Part shown: in pieces, positions 32,161 through 45,314 of the stretch
Numbering within the stretch: position 1 is the stretch's first letter
Layout: each line of letters begins with the position of its first letter
Source: Trema orientale
Taxonomy: Eukaryota > Streptophyta > Magnoliopsida > Rosales > Cannabaceae
Assembly: GCA_002914845.1 (NCBI GenBank)
Contig: JXTC01000006.1
Location: 513,457-577,456 of the forward strand
Direction: 5' to 3'
DNA length: 64,000 bases
Program-made: the position numbers and the translations under genes
Notes under the pieces: model-generated
The model's database searches: none
Seen by the model: the letters and a program-made list of their open reading frames with translations, nothing else
What the model was told of the DNA's origin: nothing

Positions 32161-34949
32161 AATATATCATGCGTAGTATTTGTAATAATATTTTGATTAT
32201 TAGTACAATGAAAATGTCATAAGATTCTATGATTTATTTATTAGAGAAATATTTTAACAAAGTTGTTTATTAAAGTTAAGACATATTTTATCAAATTAAA
32301 TCAAATAAGTTTGTTCACAACTAATAAGAGAAGCTGGACACTTTTCTTGGTTCGTGTTGTAAGGTTTTGAGTATTTAGAGTGTGTCTTAAACTATATTAG
32401 TATGACCATATGCAAAAAATCTTGCTGTATATAAAAGTACATTGAACAAGGACTATATGAAATATATTCTTATAATAAGTGTCGTTGACAAGAACATATT
32501 CTCATAAAGTTGATAGTTAGTGCATGTCTTTCTTAATCGTAAAATCGATGATGAACTCGTATTTAGAACTTGTATTATTTGAAATATTAAAAGGTAAGGA
32601 TCAAGAAATTGACAATCTAGACCCTATCATGTATTTTGGTAATGCATTATTATTAGCATTGGGAACATATGTTTATAGATATGGAATCCATAACTCTATT
32701 AAATGGATAAGTTAATATATTCTTGAGGAGCTATAGGAGCTTGGATGGTTGAAATCTTAGCTAAGTAATTAATAAAAATTCATTATGTTATAAATTCAAG
32801 ACTTTCTGTAAGCTTAATCATCTATTAGATATAGTATTGTATCAATGAACTGAAATATATAATTAAAGAGGTAAAATTATCATTTTACCTAGCTCTAATT
32901 ATCGGTATTCATGGGGGATACACATGCAAATGTTAATTATCTAATAAATATAATTTTAATTACTAAGTATCTTGCAATATTTATTTATTTGAAGAGTGCA
33001 GTTTGGACCTTTAATGGAATAAGTCCATAACTAGTAGTACAAGCCCACTAGTATTAAGACTTTATTAGAACTGGGGCTTTGTATACTAGAGCTTACATTA
33101 AATAGATCTACTTCTCCACCTACATCTGCATGAGATTACCACAATTGGGCTCGAACAATTTATTGTGCAATTACACAAAACGAGGAAAAGGAATGATTGG
33201 AAAGGTGGGCCATTAGGCCCACAACTGCTAAATTAGTAGTGATTTTCGGCCAATCCTTAGCCTACTTTAGTTGTCCAAAATTTTCCTGAAGAGAGGAGCT
33301 AATTATTGGCTTTTCCCTACTTCTTTTGTTTGGTACGCTTCAGTTTTTTTACTGAAAAACATTTGTTTGGTGATTGCACAAAAAACTGATAGAAAAGTAA
33401 GAAAGAGAAATTCTTGGAACTATCATTAGAGACCATTGGAGCTCTTGGATTCTCACTTGATGGTTGATCACGATCAAGGTGCCCACACACCTCTACAGTT
33501 ACGAGCTTGGTCTATAGGAAAGAAGACTCGCAGGTTGAGGTACAATCTTCTTTGTATGTATTTAGACCATAAAAAAGATCCTAAATTTTTTTTTAATAAA
33601 AAATTATAATCCAGAAAATTTTTTTGTTTACCATACTTCCATTCATCTTTGATTTTGTCATGTTTTTCGTAAATTATAACCAACAAAGGCAACCTGGAAA
33701 GGACCTCAATCTTGGATTCAATGATCGCAAGGAGAAACTATGTAAATGTAGTAAACAATATTTGCTACTTCTCTGTAATTGAGCTGAAGGTTATGCAAGA
33801 AGTTTTTGTTGAGCTACCACAGAGCTTATTCGTTAAGTGATAACATTCTTGTTACAAACTTGTTGATCTGTTCTCTAAGGCACTCGATGCATTTAGGTTT
33901 TTAATAGTAAAAAAATAAAAGGTATGTGTTTGTTCTATTAATTAAAGTCATGTGGATATATTTTTAACTATGATTTATATGCTATGATTTCTTTTGATAA
34001 AATTGTGAGCTGTTGTTCTAACTGAAAATATATTATTTGAGCTTCTAGTGATACGATATTAAACTTTTGATGGATTGCTGATTTCTCTCCACATTTTTGC
34101 TTTATACTCTTCTCTTCAAATATGGATTCTTTTTTAAAAGGCTCACTTCTTCTGAAATGAAATTAATGTTGAGAGTCAACGTCAACCATCTTTGCTGAAG
34201 TTTTGAGTAGTGTGTTGATTTAGTACAAGGCACCTAGACCAGAAAGAGTTACCTCTCAATAGTTATAAAAGTTAGCCTTGAGTAATCTTATAATGTGTAG
34301 AGACCCTTATGCTTTGGAAGATCTACAGGAGAAGAGAGCTACCCTCTGAGATGTGTGAGGCCACTAGTTTGGGTTACAAAAGAAGGAACTATTTAAAAAA
34401 AAATTATGATGATGATTGAGAAATAAAATAGTGTGCATGTGTATAAAAACCAATGTATAAATTGAAAGAAACAATTATCATCACTAAGTATGGCCTCTAG
34501 TAAGAACCAAATCAGGAATCAATGCACAAGCACACACAATACTCATGGAATTATTATACACACTTCTTTTCCTTCATCATTTTTGGAATGATATTTTTCC
34601 CTCATTTTGACTGTCTTTCTCATGATTTGATCTTTGATCAATAGTTCGTCTTTCTTATAAAAGAGATTAAATCAATTCACACACACACACTTTTGAATGT
34701 TTGCAATACATTGAAATCACATAGAAGTTCTTTTTTGCTCAAATAATATTGCCTTAGTTATCAAGAATATCATTGTTTTGTCTTAGAATATCACAACATA
34801 CCTATCATAGTTGAAATGATCACAAGAGATTATTTTTACTTTGCTACGTATTGTATTCTTATGCATGAGTATTTCTTTTTATGACTTTGAGCAGATTATG
34901 TTGACTCTGTTTTTCTATTTGGCTATGTACTCGCTTTGTCTATACAATT
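32161..34949. other. Unassigned AT-rich region
   Basis: No domain recognised. The open frames at 32524-32715 and 33474-33692 lack family features. 33000-33720 contains short stretches that could belong to an LTR, but no terminal pair was found. A (CA)n run lies near 34680. Confidence 0.35.
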
Positions 34950-35754
34950 TTGGATTGTTCTTTTGACTTTGTTTTTTCTTTTGGCCTATTTTTTTTTTGT
35001 CCACTTACATATCAGTGTGCGTCATTTTTACCTCTCTTTTCTCTATATTTTTTGTTATTATTTATTTTTTTAAAAAAAAAAAGAGAAAAGAAAACACTAG
35101 AGGAAAAAGAAAAAGAAAAAGAGGAGAACGAGCAAATCTTTTCAATACCGACCTGTCACTTTGATCATGTTCTCACCTCTCTCATCATCTTCTTTTGGTT
35201 TACTAATTTCTTTTAGAGAATCAATGGGTGTTTGGACGTTTATTTTTTTCTTAGGTCATATCATATTTTCTTCATCTTCGACGAAAGAAAATCCATGTAA
35301 CAAAAGGCTCACATTTGTAAAAGACTTCAGGAGTATTGATAACTCTATGAATGTAGAGTTATTTATGTTCTTTTACTTATATATTTTGTATGTTTTTGAG
35401 TGTTTTTAGTTTAATTTTTAGATAATTTAAGATATTTCATTGTTAATTTAATTTAATTATTTAGATTTAATTTTAGTTGAATTTTAGTTTACTTTAGATT
35501 TAATTTTAAGATATGAGTTTATTTATCTATTTATTTTTGAGTTTTAGTATTTAGATTCTTTATTGCTTTTAAATTTGATTAGGATTTATTTACTTTTAAT
35601 TTGTTTTATTTTGATTTAGATTAAATAAAAGAAAAGAAAGAAAATTGAAAAACTGAAGCCCAGATTCGCGAGTAGGAGTGAAAGGTCAGGCGCAATTTCA
35701 GCCGTTGATTCAAGATCCTAGTCAACCGGATGCCATTTGGTCTGCCCGTTCAGT
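34950..35754. other. Low-complexity T-rich and GAAAAA-rich sequence
   Basis: The open frames 34950-35216 and 35161-35409 are driven by poly-T and gaaaaagaaaaa tracts and are not gene-like. 35400-35640 is an AT-rich tttaatttta repeat. Confidence 0.5.
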
Positions 35755-35807
35755 TGTCATTTTTTAAACTAGTTATCGTTTTTCTGTAGAATTGCAGTTT
35801 CTAAAAT

Positions 35808-36034
35808 TATAATAGTAATAAAACATACATATGTCTAGTGGTGATCACAAACTGTGGGAATTTACAATTTGAACTATTTTTGTAAACTTTTACAGAAGCT
35901 GTCGTTTTTAAACTAGTTGTCATTTTTCTGTAGAATTGCAGTTTCTAAAATTTTTTTACGAATTTTAGAAATTGTAAATTCCTACAGTTTGTGATCACTA
36001 CTAAATATAGACTGTTAGTTTTATTACTATTATA
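35808..36034. mobile_element. MITE with about 65-bp terminal inverted repeats
   Basis: The left end tataatagtaataaaac and the following atgtctagtggtgatcacaa pair with the right end (complement of ttgtgatcactactaaatat and ttttattactattata). The inner part contains a second copy (about 35900-35955) of the sequence immediately left of the element (35755-35806, ending agaattgcagtttctaaaat), so the element has been rearranged. Confidence 0.75.
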
Positions 36035-36059
36035 TTAACGCCCTTTCGGATATCGTTTC

Positions 36060-37250
36060 AACACTTCAAAATCATGATATTTCTTGTTTCAAGGAAGCAA
36101 GCATGTTATGAGACTTTCTACTCAAGTCAAGGCGTGCATCTCACGCTCAGGGACTCGCCAGTGGAAGGTATGGGACAGCTGGGCCCCGCGTCTGCAACAG
36201 CTGGCCAGCGTGTCTTAACTGGTGCGTCTTGCCTCTCGTGCAACCGGTTGTGCAGCCGTTTACAAGCCGCCACTTCAGCATATTGACTTTGACTATTCTA
36301 TTAGCCAACGAGGAGCCATTTAACTGCCGTGCTCATGAGATTTCAGCCGCACGGGATTATTTCTCAATGCTCAGAAACGTGAAGAAACATGGGGAAGAGA
36401 GAGAAAGAGAGAAAGGGGATTGTGAGAGTTTTACACTTCACATGACCAATCAGATTTCACCTTTAGAAATGTGGAGATTTGCATAACACTCCAAACTCAG
36501 CTATAAATAGCCAAAACGTGAGGAGAAAAAAAACACACCAACTTTGAGAGAGAAAACTCGACTTTTTCTAGAGAGAGAGTGTGAGATGAGTTCAAGGTTA
36601 GGCTAGTTTTTAGAGAGGCTAGAGAGATGATTTTAATTGTATAGTTTTTCTATTTTCTAGCTTTGATTCCTGAGAGTGTTTCAGCGCTTATAAATTTGGT
36701 TTATTAAATTATTCAATATTTTTAATTCAAGCTATTATTATTTTCTAGTTTCTCATACAAATTCAGTTATGCTTTCTTGGTGATTTAAACTAGATTATAA
36801 TTATATTTGTGTTATTAGTTGATCTTTTACTGCAGTATTATCTCTGTGATATATTATCGATCTTAGATAACTAATAAGATAAATTATTTTTAGTATTAAT
36901 TGGAAGCGTTTTTCATATTGAATACTTTAGATTAATATTTATTCTTAAATATAATATTTTCCAGTTATATGTTTGGGATGTGAAACATATAATGGAGTGA
37001 TAAATAGGAATCAAAGTTGGTAACAGTTAAACAAACATTTAAGTGTATCTTGAAGCCTTGTTTTTCTCATATTGGTATTTTCACTTATTATTTCTGTGGT
37101 TATTATTTTAATTTCTTACTTAGTTTATTTTTATTTTCAAATTTTTTTTTCATTTTTCGTTACCTTTTATTGTTGGTTTACTTTTCTGTGGGATCGACAC
37201 CTTAATCTATACTGCAATAGCCGTTAGTATAGTTTGAGCATAGACGATAC
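36060..37250 (+). mobile_element. Ty3-gypsy LTR, plus strand, probably solo
   Basis: Contains a clear TATA box ctataaatag at 36501-36510, a purine-rich transcribed start (gagagagaaaactcg) and an end gtgggatcgacacctt ... gtttgagcatag. This end resembles the complement of the minus-strand gypsy LTR terminus at 39267 (gtcgattccac, gctcaaa). No primer site or gag follows; a copia LTR-like block starts at 37255. The left border is uncertain. Confidence 0.55.
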
Positions 37251-37254
37251 CGAT

Positions 37255-37838
37255 TGCTGGAAATTCCGAAAAATGATTTCCACAGTTTTGTAAATAATTC
37301 AAGAACACAGCGGAATTGGTATTTTAAAATTTTTCTTGAAACTTTACAAAACAAAACATAGGATCATTTATCTAACATAAATCAATTCATAAAGCTTGGT
37401 TTAGATAAAACCTGGAAGTACTTCACAACTATTGAGCCTTCTCGTCTATTCTCTGGAGCCTGTTGAATGATCCGAGGTGTGGGCACCTTCTTGATTCCCA
37501 ACGAGAGATGAGCAGATGATCTGGAAGATGCTCTTCCTTTTCCTTGATTGCGCGTCTACGGCTATGGGTGTCTCTCCCTCACCAGCCATAAACGAGCACG
37601 GGATTTCTCCCACAGTAGCTCGGTTCTCTCACACTTACTCTTTTCTCTGTATCTCACATTTTCTACAGTCATTGTGACTGAGAGTAGCGTATGGCTACTG
37701 TACAGAGGCTTAGGATAACTTTTGCCTTAAGTATTAGAGTAATGTAAACCCTAATGGGCTTATTGGGCTCAACTGACCATTCAATTAGTTATTGAGCTAT
37801 GTGTGAGCATAGACAAAATTTCTCTTATATGCAATTAC
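37255..37838 (-). mobile_element. copia-like LTR block, minus strand
   Basis: Starts tgctggaaattccg and contains ttttgtaaataattc and ttcttgattcccaacgagag. 52868-53330 is a diverged homologue in the same orientation (ttttgtaaaatctag, ttcttgattcctaataaaga). These two blocks lie at either end of the minus-strand copia array. Exact LTR borders on the right are not fixed. Confidence 0.45.
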
Positions 37839-37850
37839 GCTATGATACCA
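37839..37850 (-). other. Primer-binding site, tRNA-iMet type, minus strand
   Basis: The minus strand reads tggtatcatagc, one base from the LTR at 37852. It matches the copia primer site with one difference (tggtatcagagc). Confidence 0.75.
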
Positions 37851-37851
37851 A

Positions 37852-38316
37852 TGTCGGAAGAGTGGGTGATGGTGGTGCCAATTGAATTCTCAAACCTAAC
37901 ACTAGTAAAGGAATCGCCTTGGTGCTTCACGTCCATTGTAGAAAGACTCCTCCTTGAAAATTCACGGTTAGTGGTGTTATAAGAATGACTACCACAGATT
38001 CCACCACTCAAGAGCACTCACTGGAATTGTTTAGGTAGAGAGAGATAGGAGAGAGCGTATAATTTTCTCTGTATATTTTTCAACCTTTCTGATTAATGAA
38101 TTAAATAGAGAGCATATGTATCTTATCTATTCAAATAAGGATATTCCCTTATCCCTAATGAATAGGAAAATCCCTAATTAATAGAGGCCTTATCAGATAT
38201 TAATACGCTGATTCAAATTAAGCGTTCAAATATCTTATCTGATATGTATTCCGCTCATATTGGGCCGTGCACCAACTACAGGCACCTAATAAGATTTTGG
38301 GCCAAAAAGTCTAACA
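37852..38316 (-). mobile_element. copia LTR flanked by both a primer site and a polypurine tract
   Basis: On the minus strand it runs from tgttagactttttggccc to ctcttccgaca (465 bp, TG...CA). To its right lies agtgggaga (minus strand, 38317-38325), a polypurine tract; to its left lies the primer site. The LTR therefore served as 3' LTR for the copy on its right and as 5' LTR for a lost copy on its left, as in tandem copia arrays formed by LTR recombination. Confidence 0.8.
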
Positions 38317-39266
38317 TCTCCCACTTGCACATACTGTACATGATATCTCTCATCATCGTCCTATGAATAATTTCATTCATACCTGGCTAATGAGTAGTGC
38401 GACCGTCGAGCCACCTTGTAAAAGAAAGTTCGGGAGTACTATACCAAATCTTATAAGGACCAGCATAGAACATCCCTAAGTGTCTCGTTATGCCCCAAAC
38501 TTATTCAGCCACATCGGATCTAGCACCTTCAATCCCTCATATCTATATTTAGGAGCTATGCAAAGACCCTTCTCGTTCTTATGTTTACAATTGTACTGCT
38601 ATACCCAGTAGCGATAAAATTTGTTGACAGTAAACATAAAACATGGATGTATTACTAAATAATCTTCCTTTCGTCCTCGAATCAATTAGCTTTGGTCTAA
38701 TTATTTTCCTAATAATGTCCTTTAGGTCGAATCAACCATGACCATAAGACACATGTCAAAGTACATACATCAAACCTGTGCTTCATAAAATAGTCAAAAG
38801 TCACATAGGGCACAATGAAGTATGAGATCAAAATAAGTATAATGATCTATAAGGACTCACACAGTGAAGAAGTAGGGATCCATTCTTTCGCTTCCTTATT
38901 TTGGTCGCTTAAGCACATGTGATATGAAAGACATGCTATGGTGGGATACTCCTTTATTAAAAAAAAGAGTGTATGCCTTCTTTCCAAAACACCGTACAGA
39001 TCTTAGTCCAGTCGCCTTCAAGTGCTTGACTCGAATTCTCTATATGCTCACTTAATCTAGCGCCATATTGAATTTCGCATCTAGCTATCTAATGGGTCAC
39101 ATATGGATAGTGCGAACAACAGTTTATCCATAGTCAATCTTCTAAGATCTCATCTTGACTCTTTCCAAGGCGACACTTAGTTCACAATCTCTGTGCTATA
39201 AGCGAAGTGTCTTATCTTTGCTCGATGACTAGTGCCAAAGAATGTTTCTCGTGTAAGAGAGACAAT
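38317..39266 (-). mobile_element. copia copy 1, 3' non-coding region (outer half)
   Basis: Long non-coding 3' region of the minus-strand copia element, homologous to 50927-51868. It is cut by the gypsy insertion after gagagacaat and resumes at 48193; the uninterrupted homologue at 51851-51890 confirms the join. No open frame of note. Confidence 0.85.
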
Positions 39267-40642
39267 TGATTTACGCTCAAATTTTACTTCGGTAGTTGTA
39301 GCAAGTTTGAGGTGTCGATTCCACAAAGAGGCGAAAAACAAGCAATTAAGTGACCAAAATTGTAAAGAAAAGGTTTCGTAAAAGTAAGCACAAAAGAAAT
39401 AAAATTGTAATAAAACTTTGAATTATTTTAGGACAATGACAATATCATAAAATTGTAGAGAAAATAATAATGAGAAAACGACAAGACATGCAAGGATCAC
39501 AATATTACTTCACTAGTTAAATCCTGCTTCGATTTATGTTATAACTCAATTACATAATTCACATCCCAATCATGCAACTGGAAAATAATATAATAAATCT
39601 CTTTTTAACTACACATGTATTTATTTTGTAAAACTCAATCAATTAAGTATGCAAATTCTATCTTAAAGGTTACCTAAAATCGACGATATATCTAGGAGAT
39701 AATAACGCAGTAAAAGATGAACCCTTAGTCTAGAATTTTACCAGAAATAATTATATTTAACATTGATCACCACATAAGAAAAGCTTGACTGAACTTATAT
39801 GAGAATGTAAATAAAATCACTGGGATATTGTAAATCAAAAGATAAGAGTTTTTACAAAATAAAATTGTAAATTTTAAAATCACACATGCATAAATCTAAA
39901 GCAGAATTGTAAACTAGTTACACAACATTGCATTCCCGACAGTCTTGCCTAGAAAAACTACTCAAAATAGAAATCCATACTCTCAAGTATCTAAATAGAA
40001 ATTAAGAGAATGGAAGAGGGAGAGAGAGAGGGATAGACCCGTGATTGTTTTTGATGAAGAGAATGAAACTCTATTTATAGAGTTGTAAGGCCTTCGACTT
40101 CGACTCCTTCTTCAATATTCAGATTGATTTAAAGAACCAATATTCATTGACCCATGCTGTTGCACCGACCAACCCTTTCTCTTTTCTTTTCTTTTGTTAT
40201 TCCGTCCATAAACCATTCATGCTGCCATGCACTTAAGCAATTTCTTTTCTATCTTTATTATTCAACCATCCACCCATTAATTCTTATGTTGCCAGTAAGC
40301 ATTCCTTTTTGTTTTATTATTTCTCCACACATGGACACACACTTACACGTTCCTTCTTTGTTTTTAATATACCTCACATGCACACATTTCATGATTGATT
40401 TCCTTATTAATGCTTCAGCTGCAATATGAAGGAGAACATTGATGTTATTCAAATGGGCCTTGTTTCTTGGGTTACAAAAACAACCACATGTAAATTAGTT
40501 TTATAAAAATATCACTTTAGAAATAAGAATTACAAAAATAATGCCTTGTGTAATATCTTTATAAAACACCAATTTAAGCATAATATTTCCATAAATAGAT
40601 AATTATAATCATTCTAAAAATGTCATTTTTGTGCCTTAATCA
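39267..40642 (-). mobile_element. 3' LTR of the gypsy element
   Basis: 1376 bp, on the minus strand from tgattaaggcac to gcgtaaatca. A minus-strand TATA box (complement of ctatttatag) is at about 40069-40080. In the first 76 plus-strand bases it differs from the partner LTR at 5 positions, so the insertion is not very recent. The 91-codon plus-strand frame at 40154 is a shadow, repeated in the other LTR. Confidence 0.9.
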
Positions 40643-40662
40643 CAACCCCCAACCAGCTTATT
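40643..40662 (-). other. Polypurine tract of the gypsy element
   Basis: On the minus strand gctggttgggggttg directly precedes the LTR start tgattaagg. The adjacent ttgctagggactagcaataa is a motif common just upstream of this tract in Athila/Tat elements. Confidence 0.8.
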
Positions 40663-41757
40663 GCTAGTCCCTAGCAATTCAAGCGTAAACAAGAAACAAA
40701 ACATGGTAAACAAACTCGAAAAGAAAAATTAACAAAGTTATCTAGACATTTCAAACAAGAAGTCAGTAAAAGATCACATATGCTATCAAAATCACGTCGA
40801 TCATAACTCTCAAAGTTGTGTGTGTGTGCACTAAGTCAAACTTTCTTACCACAGACCATAATACATATAGCTTTGAAAATTTTCCAAGTAAAAGCCTCAA
40901 CTCCATATCCTCACAGCTAAAGAAATAATTTTAGATGCAATGGATTCATTCATGGAGTTGGAAAACAGAGAATTACTCAAATGGAATAGGTATTATTTTT
41001 GGACAACTCGTAAACAAATATTGATCAATTGATAGGAAAACTAACTGTTCAGAATTCAAACATTGGTATCACAAATTCACTTCAAGATCTGAATGGACAA
41101 TATGAGATAAAACTAGAGACTGATGAGAAAAATTACAAGTAAAAAGAGAAAGAAAATTGTCTTCTAAGACAGAAAGAAGACTTTATTGTACTGAACTGAC
41201 CCCTTTTCTTCTTCTTTTTTTTTAAAAAAACTTTAAATGAATACAACTAAAAGAATTTCCTACCAAAAATTTCTCACAGGTTTGAGAATAAACATGAATT
41301 CTTAGACTCATAACAATACAAAACTATCTCTTATTTTGACCAATATCATCTTTTTAGCATATCTTCCAATCATTCTCCAAAAGAAATAATGGTATTCTAA
41401 ATAATGTTTAACCAATTCAAAAGATTAATGAAAGTTCATAAGCTGTTTCCTCAATCTCTCCACCCACTCACAAAAGATGTGTGAGATTAGAAAAAAATAT
41501 GCTTAAACTTGGCAATTTTCTTAGCTATATACATTAAACATCCATCTTACCACAAGGCTTAGAAATGTGCACAAAAGATTTCAAGAGTTATTTTCTAATA
41601 ATCAAGGTAGCAAAAGTGACTTAGACCAAACATTCTGAAATAATACCCAAACATGCAATGTAAGCTAGTTTACACTAGAATTACTAAAATTCGGTAATAA
41701 TAAATTTTTTTAAAATTTTTATTATTATTATTATTATTATTTTTTGTGGTTAAAATA
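40663..41757 (-). mobile_element. gypsy 3' internal non-coding region
   Basis: AT-rich sequence between the polypurine tract and the nested block. No open frame or domain. An (ATT)n microsatellite at about 41720-41742 lies at the junction with the nested block. Confidence 0.5.
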
Positions 41758-44700
41758 CGTGAAAGATATGGGCATACGACACTGATTTGTATGATATTGC
41801 ACTAAGCTAGTTTAGATTCAGCTTAATTGCATAATGTCATTTTGTGCATTCTATTTATTAAGTGCTAATACTATATTTGTATTATTAATTGGAGTCTAAT
41901 TAACTTATTTTTATGTTTAGTGATTGCTTATGGGGCTAGGTTTCACCAGATTACAATAAGACCTGTCACATGGGATTATAAGTCAAAGTATGACTAGTTT
42001 TCACTTTCTAAGCTAGGATTCACCAACTTTGTCTACACTTGGGTATATGGGAATGACTAAAAACGTCGTGACTATGCTAAGGATGTTTTGAAGCTAGCCA
42101 CATGGAAAGTAATGTGCAAAATACCTATCAGAATTTCAGTTATGCCATTTCTTAGTCATTAAATATCACTTTTAGACTAAATCTGATCATTTTCTTTTTC
42201 TTTCTCTCTAGCCACGATCTAAACCTCTCCAATACATTTATACACTTCTCTCAACTCCTTTTAGCTATATCCAAGATTTTCCAAGTGGTAGAATTCAAGT
42301 TGGAGCTCTAGAAAGCAAGATAGACCAAAACTAGTCAAGGTAATTCTACTAGTTCTTCTTTCTAGGATCTTTGGTTTTCATGGCCTCAAGTTCCCTAGTC
42401 AAAACTTCTAGTTGGGCTTTTAGGCTGTCTTCTTCCCTGAGATGGTAAATTCCAGTGGGTCGGGACCTATTGGTGCTATCAGTAGCGCTAGGTCCAGTCC
42501 AAGTGTAACGCCCCCTTGTTTAACCCTATGACTACGCAGGTCAAACTAGGGAGTGTTACTCTTTCTCAAACTATAACTTTAGTTTTTGCAAAAAGTGGGC
42601 CGAATTTAAACTTTTCAAGTTTTTAAAATGTAAGAAACTGCGTGGCATTACTTCCTGAAAGTTTCTTTACAAATGTACAACCAAAAAGTATCAGTTTATC
42701 TTGCCATCCACAGTAATATTTACATCACACCAAAATATCGAAATACAAATAAAACAACGCCCACAAGTCAAGCTCGTCTACATTTGTATGATCATGGCGG
42801 CAAGAAAGCGTGCTAGCCAACTAGTAGCTCTACACATCAAAAACCTCCTTACCTGCATCACAGGAACTACATGAGCTAATGCTCAGTAAGTAAAGATTAT
42901 GCATGCTCATGAACGTGCTTCATGCATAAACATTATTGAAATTCTCATTGTACTCTTTCTTTCATAACTTTTTCATTTTGATGCACTTTTCTTAGAAAAC
43001 ATTTCTTTACAGGGCCCTTGAGTACGTTACAAAGTCGCGGCAGTCGGTAGGCCGTGCCCACCTGTGCGGGAAGGAAACACATGGCCAATGTGAACTATAC
43101 CTACCCAACGCAGACCGACTAAGTAATGCACCAATCTTATAGTACAATGCTCAGTCCCGGCAGTCGGTAAGCCGTGCCCACCTATGCGGGAAGGATGCCT
43201 GTGCAAACCATACTTACCCAACGCAGACAGACTAAACACTGTACTTAAAACATATCTCATAAAATCAGTACAATGGTACTACTTTAAATCCAATGCATGG
43301 AAAACTTCCTTTCTTTGAAAATCATGCTTAAATGATAATGTCATGCTTATGTCTTTCATGAACAAAACAATAACCATATAATAACATATACTTGAAATAA
43401 TACACATAAGCATGTAGGAAAACGTATTGTATCTACTACTGTTCTTATGATGCAGTTTAAAATAAATCTTCACTTACCTTGTGTCCGATGGAAAAGTTAG
43501 TGGAAAGGGTCAGTATCCTTGGTGGCAAGATGTGTGGAAGACCTGATATTAATTTTATTACTAAGCTGATTACTACAATGTACAATGCTTAGAGAAAACA
43601 ACCATAAGACTAAAATCATAACTTTCACAAAATAAGGAAGCCTAATCTCAAAATGAACCGAAATATTACCTACTTTCATAAAAACTAGTCCATTTCCTCC
43701 TAAATGGTACCATTTAGTTTTAAAAGTATTTGGACAGCACCTCCCCTATTTCTAGGACATCCCCACATGATTAAAATCATGGTTTAAACCTGTAATAACA
43801 ACCAACAGTCCAATTCCTATATAAACACCTCAAAGAGTATCACTTAGAACAACCTCAGTACACTTGAATTCTTTTCAATCTAAACAAAGTTTAAAACCAA
43901 TTTTACACTTATATGCCATCATAAACAGCCACCAAATGAGTGTAATAAATATTAAGATCCATAAAATAAACACTCCAAGCTTAGAAAAATCAGATTACAA
44001 ACACCAAAAATGAAATCTACTACACATGAAAACACTTAAATCCATAACTAACAACTTTGGGGCTTTAAGTGTAAATTTAATCCTCCACTTAAATTATTTG
44101 TTTCCAGCCATATGTAAGGTTTTTTAGGATCTTTATTTATCAAATAAAAGCTTTGATTTAAGAGCTAAAGCAATAGAAAGAAGTTACTAATTCTAAATTT
44201 TACAAAAAGCTCACCTTGACTAGTTTGAAGTTTTTACCAAAGCTCTTGCTTTCTACCTCCACAAAATTGATTCTCAAGGCTTGATACTGATTTTAGGACC
44301 CAAGAGAACCTAGAGGAACCATTATTTAAGTAATATCAAGTGGAGAATTGAAATAGGAAAACAAAACCTAGGAAGAAGAACTAGTTGAGTTACCTTGACT
44401 AGTTTCGATCTATCTTGCTTTCTAGAGCTCCAAATTGAGTTCTACCACTTGGAAACTCTTGGATATGGATAAGGGGATCTGAGAGAAGTCTAAAAGTGGG
44501 TGGGAGGGTTTCAGGTCGTGGCTGGAGAGAATGGAGAAGAGAATGACCAGATTTGGTCCAAAATCAATACTTAAGGGCTAAGAAAAGGCATAACTTAAAT
44601 TGTAAAGAGTATTTTCGGTATTTCACACCCTAACCTGCCATGTGTCGAGCCTTAAATCACTCTTGGCTCACTCACCACGTTGCTGGCCATTCCTATACAC

Positions 44701-45000
44701 TTAAGTGTAGGCTAAGTTAGTGAATCCTAGCTTAAAAGGTCAAATCTAGTCATACTTTGACTTATGATCCTATATAGCCAATCTTATTATAATATGTTAG
44801 AACCTAGCCCCATAACCAACCATTAAGCATAAAAATAAGTCACTTAGACTTTAATTAATAATGCAAACATAATATCAATGCCTAATTAATAGAATGCACA
44901 AAATTAACATTACGCGATTAAGCTGAATCTAAGCTAGCTTAGTGCAACTAAACACCAATTTAGTACAGTGACTGCCACCTCGTGCTTTCCTGGGCCAAAA
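41758..45000. mobile_element. Nested block with about 620-bp inverted repeats
   Basis: 41758-42370 is the imperfect reverse complement of 44374-45000 (for example gcactaagctagtttagattc and its partner, through ctagtcaaggtaactNNactagttcttctt). Between them, tgtaacgcccccttgttt at about 42505 looks like the start of a chromovirus (Tekay/Del-like) LTR. A related motif to the arm's inner end recurs at about 44210-44290. No coding region. It could be two LTR pieces of one family in opposite orientation; the exact ends are not fixed. Confidence 0.6.
43021..43255. repeat. 120-bp tandem duplication in the nested LTR-like block
   Basis: Two copies share cggcagtcggtaRgccgtgc and tacccaacgcagaccgacta at an offset of 120 bp. 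It is GC-richer than its surroundings and gives a spurious 77-codon minus-strand frame. Confidence 0.85.
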
Positions 45001-45314
45001 ATAAAATTCTATAAATGAGTCCTAAACATTAAATTAAAGCTATTTGACGTGTTAAATGTATAGTGAATTTGGCTCCGAAAAGCATGAAAAATGTATTTTA
45101 CCGAAAAACTACTATTTGACCATGTTATCAACAAACTTGATCTTAATGCATGTGCATATAGTATTACTATTCATAATTGTTTTCTTTATTCCCTTCACAT
45201 ACCAAGCTCTCTTCCTGAAGGTACTGAGCCTTTACACTGCATGAGAGAACTTCGACAAACATTAGCACAATAATACAGATCAAAAGTATTCAAAAAATCA
45301 AAATGAATAATTTA

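Noticed and set aside
32524..32715. 63-codon frame with a hydrophobic end
   Set aside because: No homologue recognised, no splice or promoter context; chance is likelier.
34950..35409. Two phenylalanine-rich frames
   Set aside because: Low-complexity poly-T and gaaaaag tracts; hydrophobicity is a by-product.
40154..40429. 91-codon frame repeated at 47704-48048
   Set aside because: It is in the gypsy LTRs, opposite to the element's transcription; the repetition is the LTR pair, not a gene family.
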